Shown one piece after another: positions 17,656 through 26,859 of a DNA stretch of 44,055 bases. The stretch covers positions 1 to 44,055 of the forward strand of contig JAPSIC010000010.1 of the NCBI GenBank assembly GCA_031179165.1, written 5' to 3'. Source of the stretch: Brevibacterium sp. (lineage in GTDB: Bacteria > Actinomycetota > Actinomycetes > Actinomycetales > Brevibacteriaceae). A program made the position numbers and the translations under genes. The notes under the pieces were generated by a model that saw only the letters and a program-made list of their open reading frames with translations, made no database searches and was not told where the DNA came from. Within the stretch, counting starts at the first letter, position 1; the number at the start of each line of letters is the position of its first letter.

Positions 17656-19025
17656 CGGCACACCTGCTCGAGGATCCGTTCGTAGGCTCTGCCCATCGCC
17701 TGGGCGGACGCGTATTCGATCACCCAGTCACGCGGCTTGCTCCCGATGACGGCCTGAGTTCCCGGTGGTTGGTCCCGGGCCAACCGGTCGCGCATGCGGT
17801 GCATCGCATCGACCACGGCGACGACGTCGCCGGGCGGCGCGACCTCTCCGGCGTCCGTCGTCGCGATGATGTCGGCCGCCTCTCCGGCGACGACTCCGAC
17901 GACGGGAATCTCCCTAGCCATGAGCGAGTAGAGCTTCGAGGGCACGGTGAAGCGATACGACTCGAGGTCGCTCAGGCTGACCAGCCCGGCGTCGGCCCAC
18001 TCCCAGTGGGCGGCCAGGTCTGCGCCGGCCTGCTGCGGGTAGAAATCGATGTCGACGTCGAGTTCGGCGGCCAGGGATTCGAGCGCGGGCTTGTCGACGC
18101 CATCCCCGACGATGCGCAGTCGCACTCCCTGCGCGTGCCGGACGGCGCGAATGGCGGTGCTCAGGTCCTGTGACCGGCCGACCGTGCCGACGTAGAGCAG
18201 GTTGAGCCCGCGCGAGGTGCCTTCCTTCTCGTCCCGGTCCGCGCGGTCGGGGACCACCACGGGAATCTGCCCGGTCCGTGGTGCCGGGACGACCGGGATC
18301 GCGCCGGTTGCGGTGAGACCCGAGGCTCCGGCGAGCTCGGCCGGGGTGACTCCGCTGCGGACCACTTCGGCGTTGATGCCGCGGGTCTGCAGCCGTCTCC
18401 GGAAGCCCTCGGTCGTGACCACGACGACGGCGGCTCTCCGCTGTGCCCGAGTGAGCAGATCGGGCAGCGTCGATCGTTCCAATCGAGTGGTCAGCGAAAG
18501 CGGCAGATACCTTCCCGCGGCGCCGCTGACGAGAGACAATTCGGTGATCAGGTCGGGCCAGGCGTCGCGCACCTCGGCGACGTGAGGAACCCCCAGCAGG
18601 CGGGACACGGTGTCACCGGCGAGGAGGAAGGGCAGCGCGGGGGTCGTGGAGATGACGACATCCGGTGCGGCGGAGCCGCGGAAGCGCCCGAACAGCGCGC
18701 TGATCGCTCCGGTCGCGGCCACCGTCTGGTCGAGGATCTGCCGCGCCGTCGACGAGCCGCTGTGGAGATACGGCACCCGGAGAATGCGTTCGCTGTCGAC
18801 GCCAGTGTCCCATGTTCCGCCGAGGGAGAAGGCGACCTTCCGGCGGCCGCGGCCGACGCGAGAGCTGAAGAACTCATTCCGATTGGGGTGCGGATAGTGC
18901 GGGTGAGGCGCCACGGTGATGACCTGATGGCCGGCGGCCCGAAGATGATCGACGAGGATCCGCCACCGCCTCTGCGGAGCACCGACCTCCGGGTAGTAGT
19001 AGTGGGTGAGCAGCAGAATCCTCAT
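17652..19025 (-). CDS. Family 4 glycosyltransferase (WbuB-like)
   Basis: 457 aa. The start is ATG 19025 (MRILLLTHYYYPEVGAP), which overlaps the stop of the transferase gene upstream by ATGA; the frame is open further upstream but lies within that gene. The N-terminal block YYYPEVGAPQRR is typical of WbuB-like GT4 enzymes that act early in O-antigen or capsule assembly. Downstream LLYVGTVGRSQDLSTAI, LRIVGDGVDK and SKLYSLMAREIPVVGVV form the nucleotide-sugar binding half. Its position right after the initiating transferase makes it a candidate for adding the second sugar. Confidence 0.85.
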   Translation of the reverse strand: MRILLLTHYYYPEVGAPQRRWRILVDHLRAAGHQVITVAPHPHYPHPNRNEFFSSRVGRGRRKVAFSLGGTWDTGVDSERILRVPYLHSGSSTARQILDQTVAATGAISALFGRFRGSAAPDVVISTTPALPFLLAGDTVSRLLGVPHVAEVRDAWPDLITELSLVSGAAGRYLPLSLTTRLERSTLPDLLTRAQRRAAVVVVTTEGFRRRLQTRGINAEVVRSGVTPAELAGASGLTATGAIPVVPAPRTGQIPVVVPDRADRDEKEGTSRGLNLLYVGTVGRSQDLSTAIRAVRHAQGVRLRIVGDGVDKPALESLAAELDVDIDFYPQQAGADLAAHWEWADAGLVSLSDLESYRFTVPSKLYSLMAREIPVVGVVAGEAADIIATTDAGEVAPPGDVVAVVDAMHRMRDRLARDQPPGTQAVIGSKPRDWVIEYASAQAMGRAYERILEQVCR

Positions 19026-20059
19026 GCGCTGACCACCTCGGCAAGTGATCGTCTGGTCAGCCACAGCGGCAGCGCGAGGTAGAACGCCAGCAGCACCACC
19101 CAGAACACATGGCTGGGATAGGTGCCGGCGGTGTTGCCTCCCAGGAGCGTCGGCACGGCCAGGACGCAGGCGATTATCGTCAGGCAGGTGTGGAGCAGGG
19201 ACACCCGCTCGTGAGACCACCCTGCCTGCTGGATCCGCTGGTAGATGTGGGTGCGGTGCGGCAGGAACACGTTCTCTCCCTGGAACAGACGCCAGACCAA
19301 AGTCAGGCCGACGTCGAAGACGATGAAGATCATCGGCGCGACGATGACGACGATCGGCACGCCGAGGATGAACATCCAGACGGCGATCGCGAACACGGCG
19401 GCGCCGATCCCGTAGCTTCCGGTATCGCCAAGGAACGCTTTGGCGCGACGGAGGTTGAAGGGGAGGAAACCTGCAGCCGCTCCGGCCAGCGCCAGCGACA
19501 CGAGCATGATGTCGGCATCATCGATGGTCAGCCCGACGAGTGCGTACCACCCGCCTGTGACGATCGTCCACGAGCAGAGGAATCCGTTCAGTCCGTCGAC
19601 GAAGTTCACGGCGTTGACCAGGCCGACGCCGACGACGGCGAAAGCCAGGACGTGGGCGATGCCGTGAGGTGAGAACAGGGCGATGCAAGCGCTGAACACC
19701 AGCGCGATGACGATCTGTCCGAACAGCCGGCCCATCGGCTGCAGAGAGTCGAGGTCGTCCGCCATGCCGACCGCCGAATAGCACCAGGTCAACAGGAGGA
19801 ACGCAAGCGGCATGAGATTGCTTCCGAGGCCGAGGAAGCCGTGTTCAGCGAAGACCGCGATCGCGGCGAACACGATGGCAACGGTGATGCCGAGACCGAT
19901 CGTGAGACCGCCGCCGCGCACAGTAACCTCTGCGTGCGAGGACCGGTATGTGGGAACATCGACGATTCCCGCTCTGCGCAACAATGGGAACACCAAAACA
20001 GCACTGGCGGCTGTGGCTGCGGCGGCGATGAGCGCGACCAGCACGGCGGTCGTATCCAT
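19022..20059 (-). CDS. Polyprenyl-phosphate HexNAc-1-phosphate transferase (WecA/WbpL family)
   Basis: 345 aa with about ten membrane segments. The family motifs are present: RSSH and RGGG in the first loop, GMADDLDSL (Asp-Asp pair for Mg2+), NAVNFVDGLNG, FLGDTGSYGIG and the sugar-recognition loop PHRTHIYQRI. The enzyme would transfer a HexNAc-1-phosphate from UDP to undecaprenyl phosphate and so start chain assembly at the cytosolic face. The PHRxHxYQR form of the last loop is seen in WbpL-like enzymes that use modified HexNAc as well as in WecA, so the exact substrate is open. The ATG overlaps the previous stop by one base (TGATG). Confidence 0.9.
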   Translation of the reverse strand: MDTTAVLVALIAAAATAASAVLVFPLLRRAGIVDVPTYRSSHAEVTVRGGGLTIGLGITVAIVFAAIAVFAEHGFLGLGSNLMPLAFLLLTWCYSAVGMADDLDSLQPMGRLFGQIVIALVFSACIALFSPHGIAHVLAFAVVGVGLVNAVNFVDGLNGFLCSWTIVTGGWYALVGLTIDDADIMLVSLALAGAAAGFLPFNLRRAKAFLGDTGSYGIGAAVFAIAVWMFILGVPIVVIVAPMIFIVFDVGLTLVWRLFQGENVFLPHRTHIYQRIQQAGWSHERVSLLHTCLTIIACVLAVPTLLGGNTAGTYPSHVFWVVLLAFYLALPLWLTRRSLAEVVSA

Positions 20060-21969
20060 CAGCTTGCTGCCTTGGGGAACTCGGTCGGTTCCGACCGGTC
20101 GAGGATCGAGATCAGAGTATCTGTCAGATCGGCACGACTGTCATAGACCTCAGGAGCGCGTGACTGATCTACCAAAGCCTTCAACGACTCGATGTCCACC
20201 GGAGTGATGCGAACCTGCGTGATGAGCGGGTGGTTGGGACGCTCGTCGACTTCTTCGGGCGACAAAAGCACCTCGTCGAGCTTCTCGCCTTCACGCAGAC
20301 CGGTGTAGACGATCTCGACATCGGAGCGTCCGCTCAGCGCGATGACTCGGCGGGCGAGGTCATCGATCTTGATCGCCTCTCCCATGTCGAGGACAAGCGT
20401 CTCTCCTGGATTGCCGATGGCTGCGGCCTGGAGCACGAGCTCACACGCCTCGTCGGCGGTCATGAAGTAACGCGTGACCTCTGGGTCGGTCACAGTGACC
20501 GAGTCACCGGCGGCGACCTGGGCGACGAATGTCTCGAGCACTGATCCGCGGGAACCGAGAACGTTGCCGAAGCGCACGGACATGTACCTCCGGCCGTTCT
20601 CCACGGCCACCGAGGCGATCGCGCGCTCGACGGCGAACTTCGTCCGCCCCAAGACTGAGGTGGCTCCCGCGGCCTTGTCCGTGGAGATGTTGACGAAGGA
20701 TTCAACATTGTTGGCCAGTGCGGCATCGAGCAGATCGAGGCTGGCTCCGATGTTCGTCCGCACCGCCTGCTCCGGGAAGCGTTCAAGGAACGTCAAGTGC
20801 TTGAGCGCAGCGGCGTGGAAGATGACGTCGGGTTTCACCTCGGCGACGAGCGCGTGGACGAAAGCGGTGTCCCGCAAATCACCGAGCACAAGATCTTCAC
20901 TGGTGAGAAGCGCTGAGCCTTCCAGACCGAGCTGTGTGGCGTGCAGGCCCGACTCATCCCGATCCGTCATCACCAACCGCTCAGGGTTGAAGCGGGCAAC
21001 CTGCCTGCAGAGCTGGGAGCCGATCGAACCGCCTGCACCTGTCACGAGAACGACGCGGCCGGAGATCGAAGACGCAATGTCGTCGATGTTCGTCGAGATC
21101 GGCTTCCTGCCGATGAGGTCTTCGAGGGAGACATCGCGGAAATTGCGGTGGCGGAGATCGGCGACGTTGGCGGTCTCGATATCCTTGCCGGTGTAGCCGG
21201 CTTCCCTCAGCGCAGGAAGGACTTTGATCTCGACCGGGCGCGAATCCAAGTCGGAGGCGATACGCTCGAGCTCTTCCGGCGGCAGGTCGGGAACAGCGAT
21301 GATCACCACCGCCGCTCCGGTCTTATCGACCTGATCGGCGATCTCCGAGGTCGGACCGAGCACCCGGATTCCCGAATGGCGGAGGTGCCGGTTGGCGGGG
21401 TCGTCGTCGAGGATTCCGACGGCGACAAATTCTCCGCGAGGATCCTCGGCGATCATGTCGAGAGCGATCATGCCAAGCGAACCGGCTCCGATGACCAATG
21501 TCGGCTTCGATGAGCCCGACCAGGAGAGGGTACGCTGGCGGAGATTGCGGCGCACCCAGTTGCTCATGCTCTTGACCACGATCATCATCGCCCCCGCTGC
21601 GATGGGGACACTGGTCGGGATGAGAAGCTGGGCCGCGAACGCGAATTCGGCGACCCACATGAGTCCAACTCCGAGTGCCACCGTACCCGCGATGGCGGCG
21701 AACTGGTCTGTGGAGCCGCTGTGATATCGGCCCCGGTAGATGGACCACGGACCGCAGACGAGGAAGACGAAGAGTCCGATCAGGGCACAGACGTACATTC
21801 CGAGGAAGTTGACCCGCTCGATGTGGAAGTCATATCGGACGAGCGTCATGGCACAGACAATAAAAGCGAAGACGACGCCGTCGATTAGCGACAGCCCTAC
21901 TGCCGCGACGTGCCGGGCCGTTCGGGGTCGAGAGGCAAGGGGCTCAGTGCTTCGTCCCACGTTCCTCAT
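20059..21969 (-). CDS. CapD/WbpM-like nucleoside-sugar 4,6-dehydratase, membrane type
   Basis: 636 aa from ATG 21969 behind TTGGAG. Four N-terminal membrane segments are followed by a Rossmann-like regulatory domain (VIGAGSLGMIAL) and a C-terminal extended SDR domain with VTGAGGSIGSQL (first motif Gly at about 311) and the TDKA catalytic block at 430-433 with VLGRTK following. This is the WbpM/CapD/PglF architecture, which converts UDP-GlcNAc to UDP-4-keto-6-deoxy sugar, precursor of QuiNAc, FucNAc or diamino sugars. It is the first gene of a minus-strand operon that runs to 7405. No aminotransferase or reductase to complete a named sugar lies in the window. Confidence 0.88.
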   Translation of the reverse strand: MRNVGRSTEPLASRPRTARHVAAVGLSLIDGVVFAFIVCAMTLVRYDFHIERVNFLGMYVCALIGLFVFLVCGPWSIYRGRYHSGSTDQFAAIAGTVALGVGLMWVAEFAFAAQLLIPTSVPIAAGAMMIVVKSMSNWVRRNLRQRTLSWSGSSKPTLVIGAGSLGMIALDMIAEDPRGEFVAVGILDDDPANRHLRHSGIRVLGPTSEIADQVDKTGAAVVIIAVPDLPPEELERIASDLDSRPVEIKVLPALREAGYTGKDIETANVADLRHRNFRDVSLEDLIGRKPISTNIDDIASSISGRVVLVTGAGGSIGSQLCRQVARFNPERLVMTDRDESGLHATQLGLEGSALLTSEDLVLGDLRDTAFVHALVAEVKPDVIFHAAALKHLTFLERFPEQAVRTNIGASLDLLDAALANNVESFVNISTDKAAGATSVLGRTKFAVERAIASVAVENGRRYMSVRFGNVLGSRGSVLETFVAQVAAGDSVTVTDPEVTRYFMTADEACELVLQAAAIGNPGETLVLDMGEAIKIDDLARRVIALSGRSDVEIVYTGLREGEKLDEVLLSPEEVDERPNHPLITQVRITPVDIESLKALVDQSRAPEVYDSRADLTDTLISILDRSEPTEFPKAAS

Positions 21970-22245
21970 TTCGCTCCAACGACAACAACGTTCAGCACGA
22001 CACCGTCGCTTCACCGGCTGTCACTGCGGCCCGCGCCGATCCGAGGTCTCTCGTTCGGTTATGCCGACCAGACGATTGTACTATTGTCACAACCTGGAAT
22101 CATTTCTGCGTCATTTCTGTCATCGCCGACGTCAACTCACGGTATCGATCTGCCTCCCATCCCCTCGTCGTGGAAGGCAGGCGTCGAGCGGTCAAGGGTC
22201 GGCCCTGCGAACACTGCTTCGATGAGCCAACGAGAGGAATTCATC
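21970..22245. promoter_or_regulatory. Divergent intergenic region with 11-bp-spaced direct repeats
   Basis: 276 bases between the capD-like operon (minus) and the CgeB-GT2 gene (plus), so both promoters should be here. The sequence shows two exact copies of TCATTTCTG (22100-22108 and 22111-22119), spaced 11 bp, one helical turn, and a palindrome TTGTCACAA at 22084-22092. On the minus strand TACAAT lies near 22073-22078 and could be a -10 box. No promoter can be assigned with confidence. Confidence 0.4.
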
Positions 22246-24138
22246 ATGGCCGAGTCCCCGATTCGCACCGCGCGTACGGCGTTATGGCATTTCCGCAACG
22301 GCGGGATAGACGCCGTGTCGAAGTGGAGGAAGCGTCGGTCGATCCCACAGGCTACTGCTGCTGTCTCCGAGAACGTGACCACGAGACGTCTGTCGGATCA
22401 GGTCCTCACTGAGTTGTTCCCCCCGCTCCCCGTGCCTCAACGCCAGCCGGTGTTCGCAGACTTAAGGGTTGGAGTCATTCTCGACGAGTTCTCGGCAATG
22501 AGCTTCGGATTTGAGTGGACCGTGGTGCCGCTGACCCGGGCAGGGTGGAGAGAAGAACTCGAGTCCGTGGACTTCGTCTTCGTCGAGTCAGCGTGGAACG
22601 GAAACTCGGGTGATTGGAAGTACCAGCTTACGAGTACCAAAGGCCCGAGCGCCGAGGTGGCCGAGCTCCTGACCGAATGCGTTACCCGAGGAATCCGCAC
22701 CGTGTTCTGGAACAAGGAGGATCCGCCCCATTTCGACGACTTCCTACCCGTCGCCCGACTTTGCGATGTCGTGTTCACGAGCGATGAACGTCTGCTACCC
22801 GACTATCGAAGAGAGCTCAGTCACGACAACGTCGCCGTGCTCCCCTTCGCCGCGCAGCCAGCCATCCACTCTCCCGCACGTCCGGCGAGAGGAGCTGCGG
22901 CGCGTGACATTGCGTTCGCTGGAATGTATTTCGCTCACAAGTACCCGGAGCGCCGCGAGCAGATGGATCTGCTGCTCGGAGCCGCCGCAGCCGTGTCCGG
23001 GCGGATGGGACACGGACTGGAGATCTTCTCTCGATTCCTCGGCGACGATGACCGATACCAGTTCCCCGGCACCTTGGCCGATCGTGTTGTCGGGTCATTG
23101 CCGTATTCCAACCTGCTCACCGCCTACAAGCACTATAAGGTCTTCCTCAACGTCAACTCGGTCGTCGACTCCCCCAGCATGTGTGCTAGGCGGATTTTCG
23201 AGATCACGGCAGCCGGCACTTCGGTCGTCACCACCCCAAGCGCCGCGACGAGGGAGTTCTTCCCCACCGACGAAATCGCCCAGCCAGAGACGCCTGAGGA
23301 CGCGGAGTGGACACTGCGCGCACTTGTCCGCAGCAAGGAGTTGCGCGACCGCATGGTGCACAAGGCGCAGCGCCGGATCTGGGAGCAGCACACGTACTCA
23401 CATCGGGCCATGACGGTGATGGATGCGCTCGACATCGAGTACGCCCCACCCTTCCCGACCTCCGTGTCCGCAGTCGTCTCCACCAACCGTCCCGACCACC
23501 TCGGCGAGATCCTCTCCACTCACGCCCGTCAGGTGCATCCCGACCGCGAGCTCGTGCTGGTGGCGCATGGGTTCGATGTGCCTGCCGACCTCGAGGCCCG
23601 AGCCAGGGACGCCGGAGTCGAGAACCTCACGATAGTTACGGTCGGCGCCGACCAGCCTCTTGGGGTGTGCCTCAACAGTGGGATCGCCGCTTCCGCCGGC
23701 GAGGTGATCGCGAAGATGGATGACGACGACATCTATGGCGACCACTATCTTGCAGACCAACTGGCCGCGCTGAGGTACTCGAACGCCGACCTGGTCGGTA
23801 AACAGGCCCACTACCTGTATCTGCAGGCCCGTGACGTGGTCATCTGCCGGTTCCCCGAACGCGAGCACCGCTACACCGACCTGGTGATGGGCCCGACGTT
23901 GGTGGCGAGGAAGGAGATTCTGAAGGAATTCCGGTTCGCGGAAAGAACACTAGGCGAGGACACCGAGCTCCAGCAGCGCCTAGTCGCCTCGGGTGCGCGG
24001 ATCTACTCATCGGATCGATTCAACTTCGTCCAGGTCCGGGCAGGCCATTCCCACACCTGGACTGTCGACGATCATTTGCTTCTGGCCAATGGAGACGTCC
24101 ACTCGTTCGGGTTCGCCCTGAACCACTACTGCTTCTGA
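22246..24138 (+). CDS. Bifunctional glycosyltransferase: CgeB-like plus GT2, second paralog
   Basis: 630 aa from ATG 22246, eight bases behind AGAGGA; an upstream in-frame ATG at 22222 lacks such a site. The protein repeats the architecture of the gene at 10541-12670: a CgeB-like half (FVESAWNGN, FWNKEDPPHFDDF, LPFAAQP, NVNSVVDSPSMCARRIFE) and a C-terminal GT2 half (VSAVVSTNRP, DxD motif MDDDDIYG at 491-498, IYSSDRFNF). It lacks the membrane and coiled-coil start and has the normal high GC of the region. It stands alone on the plus strand and its 3' end overlaps that of the convergent wecB by 13 bases. Confidence 0.83.
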   Translation: MAESPIRTARTALWHFRNGGIDAVSKWRKRRSIPQATAAVSENVTTRRLSDQVLTELFPPLPVPQRQPVFADLRVGVILDEFSAMSFGFEWTVVPLTRAGWREELESVDFVFVESAWNGNSGDWKYQLTSTKGPSAEVAELLTECVTRGIRTVFWNKEDPPHFDDFLPVARLCDVVFTSDERLLPDYRRELSHDNVAVLPFAAQPAIHSPARPARGAAARDIAFAGMYFAHKYPERREQMDLLLGAAAAVSGRMGHGLEIFSRFLGDDDRYQFPGTLADRVVGSLPYSNLLTAYKHYKVFLNVNSVVDSPSMCARRIFEITAAGTSVVTTPSAATREFFPTDEIAQPETPEDAEWTLRALVRSKELRDRMVHKAQRRIWEQHTYSHRAMTVMDALDIEYAPPFPTSVSAVVSTNRPDHLGEILSTHARQVHPDRELVLVAHGFDVPADLEARARDAGVENLTIVTVGADQPLGVCLNSGIAASAGEVIAKMDDDDIYGDHYLADQLAALRYSNADLVGKQAHYLYLQARDVVICRFPEREHRYTDLVMGPTLVARKEILKEFRFAERTLGEDTELQQRLVASGARIYSSDRFNFVQVRAGHSHTWTVDDHLLLANGDVHSFGFALNHYCF

Positions 24139-25277
24139 GTTCCGTCCAGAAACTCGTTGAGCAAAGCCACACAGCGTCCGGCAGACAGTCCGTCTCCATA
24201 CGGGTTGACGGCATTCGCCATCGCTGTGTAGGCCGCTTGATCGTCGAGCAGTTCACTGACCTCGGCGACGATGCGATCCGTATCAGTCCCGATTAGCTTC
24301 ACGGTGCCGGCATCGACAGCTTCTGGACGTTCGGTGTTCTCGCGGAGTACCAGAACCGGCTTTCCCAAGCTTGGCGCCTCCTCTTGGATTCCTCCTGAGT
24401 CGGTCAAGATGATCTCGGCGCGCGCGATGAGCTGGGAGAACTCGCCATATTCGACGGGTTCGATGGAAATGATGTTCGAGAGTCCCTCGATCTCCGGTTC
24501 GATCGCAGCGCGCACCTTCGGATTCTTGTGCGCAGGCCACACGATGACGAGATCGGGATACTGGGTGGCCAGGGCGTGAAGCGCCTTGCCGATGTTCACC
24601 ATGTTCTCGCCGAGGTTCTCCCTGCGGTGAGTCGTCACAAGGAGAACCCGCCGTTCGTCTTCGGTCAGATCGGCGAGTTCCGGAAGGGTGAATTGCAACG
24701 GGCGAGCAACAGCCCACTTGAGCGCGTCGATCACGGTGTTGCCTGTGACGTGGATGAGGTCGTCCGCTACACCGTCTGCGAGCAGATTGGCTCGTGAAAC
24801 TTCGGTCGGAGCGAAGTGAAGCTTGGCGATCTGGGAAACCAGTTTCCGGTTGGCTTCCTCGGGGAATGGCGAGTCGATGTCGCCACTGCGCAGCCCTGCC
24901 TCCAGATGAACAACGGGGATCTCCCGGTTGAAGGCCGCGATCGCAGTCGCCATCACCGTGGTCGTATCACCTTGGACCAGTACTGCATCCGGGTTGTGCT
25001 CCGCGAGCACTTTGTCCATTTCTACAATCACACGGCCCGCGATACCGTTGAGGGTCTGGCCGTGTGCCATGAGGTTGAGATCGACGTCAGGGACAATTTC
25101 GAACACCTCGTTAACCTGGTCGAGCATCTCCCTGTGCTGAGCTGTGATCACCACGATTGGCGTCAGATCCGCATCCGCTTCCAGTGCCTTGATGACGGGA
25201 GCTACCTTGATCGCCTCTGGACGCGTCCCGTACACCACCATCACGCGCGGGCTGTCACTGCTGTGGTCCATGTTCAT
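24126..25277 (-). CDS. wecB: UDP-N-acetylglucosamine 2-epimerase, non-hydrolysing
   Basis: 383 aa. ATG 25277 is chosen because GAAGGATT lies seven bases upstream; the frame is open further but those codons read as leader. The family blocks VYGTRPEAIKVAPV, VQGDTTTVMA, HLEAGLRSGD, THRRENLGENM and LTDSGGIQEEAPSLGKPVLVLRENTERPE are all present, including the conserved Asp, Glu and His residues of bacterial epimerases. It interconverts UDP-GlcNAc and UDP-ManNAc in the cytosol. Divergent from wecC, with which it forms a two-step route to UDP-ManNAcA. Confidence 0.95.
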   Translation of the reverse strand: MNMDHSSDSPRVMVVYGTRPEAIKVAPVIKALEADADLTPIVVITAQHREMLDQVNEVFEIVPDVDLNLMAHGQTLNGIAGRVIVEMDKVLAEHNPDAVLVQGDTTTVMATAIAAFNREIPVVHLEAGLRSGDIDSPFPEEANRKLVSQIAKLHFAPTEVSRANLLADGVADDLIHVTGNTVIDALKWAVARPLQFTLPELADLTEDERRVLLVTTHRRENLGENMVNIGKALHALATQYPDLVIVWPAHKNPKVRAAIEPEIEGLSNIISIEPVEYGEFSQLIARAEIILTDSGGIQEEAPSLGKPVLVLRENTERPEAVDAGTVKLIGTDTDRIVAEVSELLDDQAAYTAMANAVNPYGDGLSAGRCVALLNEFLDGTQKQ

Positions 25278-25559
25278 ACTCAATCCTTCATGCATGCTTT
25301 CGGCGGCGTTCTTGGGAACCTTGCCCATTTTGCGCTCGGATAGCATCACTACGCCGCGCGTTCTCGAACAACATAGCATCGCGTAGTTTCGATCGAGGAA
25401 ACTCCCATCGCGGCGTAAGGACCTGTTTTTCGAGAAAGCCAGAAATTTCACTATCATTCAATTGTGATCCGACACGGCACATGCAGTTGGCTGCAGATCG
25501 ATCGTCGGACGGCCTCACAACCAATTCGAACTCCTTCAATCAACCGGAGCACCTGCGCT
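25278..25559. promoter_or_regulatory. wecB-wecC divergent intergenic region
   Basis: 282 bases between two divergent genes, AT-richer near 25420-25480. It should hold both promoters. ATCA-TTCAATTG-TGAT near 25454-25469 is a small inverted repeat around CAATTG, and TATCAT (25452-25457) could be a -10 for wecC with a leader of about 95 nt. No clear -35 box was found; nothing else recognised. Confidence 0.3.
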
Positions 25560-26819
25560 ATGGTCAATCCAACCACGACTTTCCGCCCATCCGTCGCCGT
25601 CATCGGTCTCGGGTACATCGGGCTCCCAACTGCCGCAGTGCTCGCCAGTTCGGGAGCGGACGTGGTCGGCGTGGACATCAACCAGCACGCTGTCGACGTC
25701 ATCAACGCTGGCGAGGTGCCTTTCGTCGAACCTGATATGGCCACCGTCGTTGCCGGCGTGGTTTCTCAGGGGTACCTCAGGGCCACGACCGAAACTCCTC
25801 ATGCGGACAACTACATCGTAGCCGTACCCACCCCGTTCAAAGATGGGATGAAACCGGATCTGTCGTACATCGAAATCGCCGGTCGGCAGATCGCTCCCCT
25901 GCTGCAGGGGAACGAACTCATCATCCTCGAATCGACGTCACCTCCTGGAGCCACGGAGTTCCTCGCAAATACTGTGCAGGCGGAGCGTCCGGACCTGACG
26001 CTGACCCCGGGCAATCCTCATTCGATCTACTTCGCCCACTGCCCCGAACGCGTTCTGCCCGGTCGCATCATGATCGAGCTGCGCACCAATGACCGCATCG
26101 TCGGCACTCTCAACGGTGAGGCCGGCGAGCGCGCCCGGGAACTCTATGAACTCTTCTGCGAGGGCGAGTTCTTGATGACGGACGCGCGAACTGCAGAAAT
26201 GGCGAAGTTGACCGAAAATGCTTACCGGGACGTCAATATCGCATTCGCCAATGAGCTGTCGATGATCGCGGACAACCTCGATATCAACGTCTGGGAACTC
26301 ATCGACCTGGCCAACCACCACCCGCGTGTGAACATTCTGCAGCCGGGCCCGGGAGTCGGCGGACACTGCATTGCAGTGGACCCCTGGTTCATCGTCGCCA
26401 GCGACGAGAAGAATTCCTCACTGATTCGGACCGCCCGCGAAGTCAACGACTCCAAGCCAGGATTCGTCCTCGACAAGGTACTCCCCCAGGCCAAACGAAT
26501 CGTCGACGTCCAGATCGCGGCCCTTGGTCTGGCGTTCAAACCGAACATCGATGATCTCCGCGAAAGCCCTGCTCGTCAGATCGTCAACCGGCTGGCCGAA
26601 GAGCTGCCGGAAGCGAACATCATGGCCGTCGAACCCAATATCGACGCACTGCCTCCGGAACTCGAAGCTCGCGACAACGTGAAGTTGACGGAACTCACTT
26701 CCGCGGTCAGAGCCGCCGACATCGTGCTGCTGCTCGTCGACCATCACGAGTTCGTTCGACTCGACCGTGCCACGCTGGCGCAGAAGATCGTTCACGATAC
26801 GCGTGGGATCTGGAACTGA
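25560..26819 (+). CDS. wecC: UDP-N-acetyl-D-mannosamine dehydrogenase
   Basis: 419 aa from ATG 25560 (MVNPTTTFRPSVAVIG); CGGAG lies somewhat far upstream. The N-terminal NAD-binding motif is VIGLGYIGLPTA, followed by the ESTSPPGAT loop, AHCPERVLPG, the central LTENAYRDVNIAFANE helix, the catalytic-Cys motif GPGVGGHCIAVDPWF and the C-terminal LGLAFKPNIDDLRESPA. The HCPERVLPG and GHCIAVDPWF blocks favour the WecC branch over UDP-glucose dehydrogenase. It oxidises UDP-ManNAc twice to UDP-ManNAcA, using the product of the divergent wecB. Confidence 0.93.
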   Translation: MVNPTTTFRPSVAVIGLGYIGLPTAAVLASSGADVVGVDINQHAVDVINAGEVPFVEPDMATVVAGVVSQGYLRATTETPHADNYIVAVPTPFKDGMKPDLSYIEIAGRQIAPLLQGNELIILESTSPPGATEFLANTVQAERPDLTLTPGNPHSIYFAHCPERVLPGRIMIELRTNDRIVGTLNGEAGERARELYELFCEGEFLMTDARTAEMAKLTENAYRDVNIAFANELSMIADNLDINVWELIDLANHHPRVNILQPGPGVGGHCIAVDPWFIVASDEKNSSLIRTAREVNDSKPGFVLDKVLPQAKRIVDVQIAALGLAFKPNIDDLRESPARQIVNRLAEELPEANIMAVEPNIDALPPELEARDNVKLTELTSAVRAADIVLLLVDHHEFVRLDRATLAQKIVHDTRGIWN

Positions 26820-26859
26820 CGCTGAAGAAGGCCACTCGCCTCCTACCTGAGCCGCCCGA

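Noticed and set aside
25452-25469. Firm promoter or operator call for wecC
   Set aside because: TATCAT has no partner -35 at the right distance, and the inverted repeat around CAATTG is too short to be convincing.
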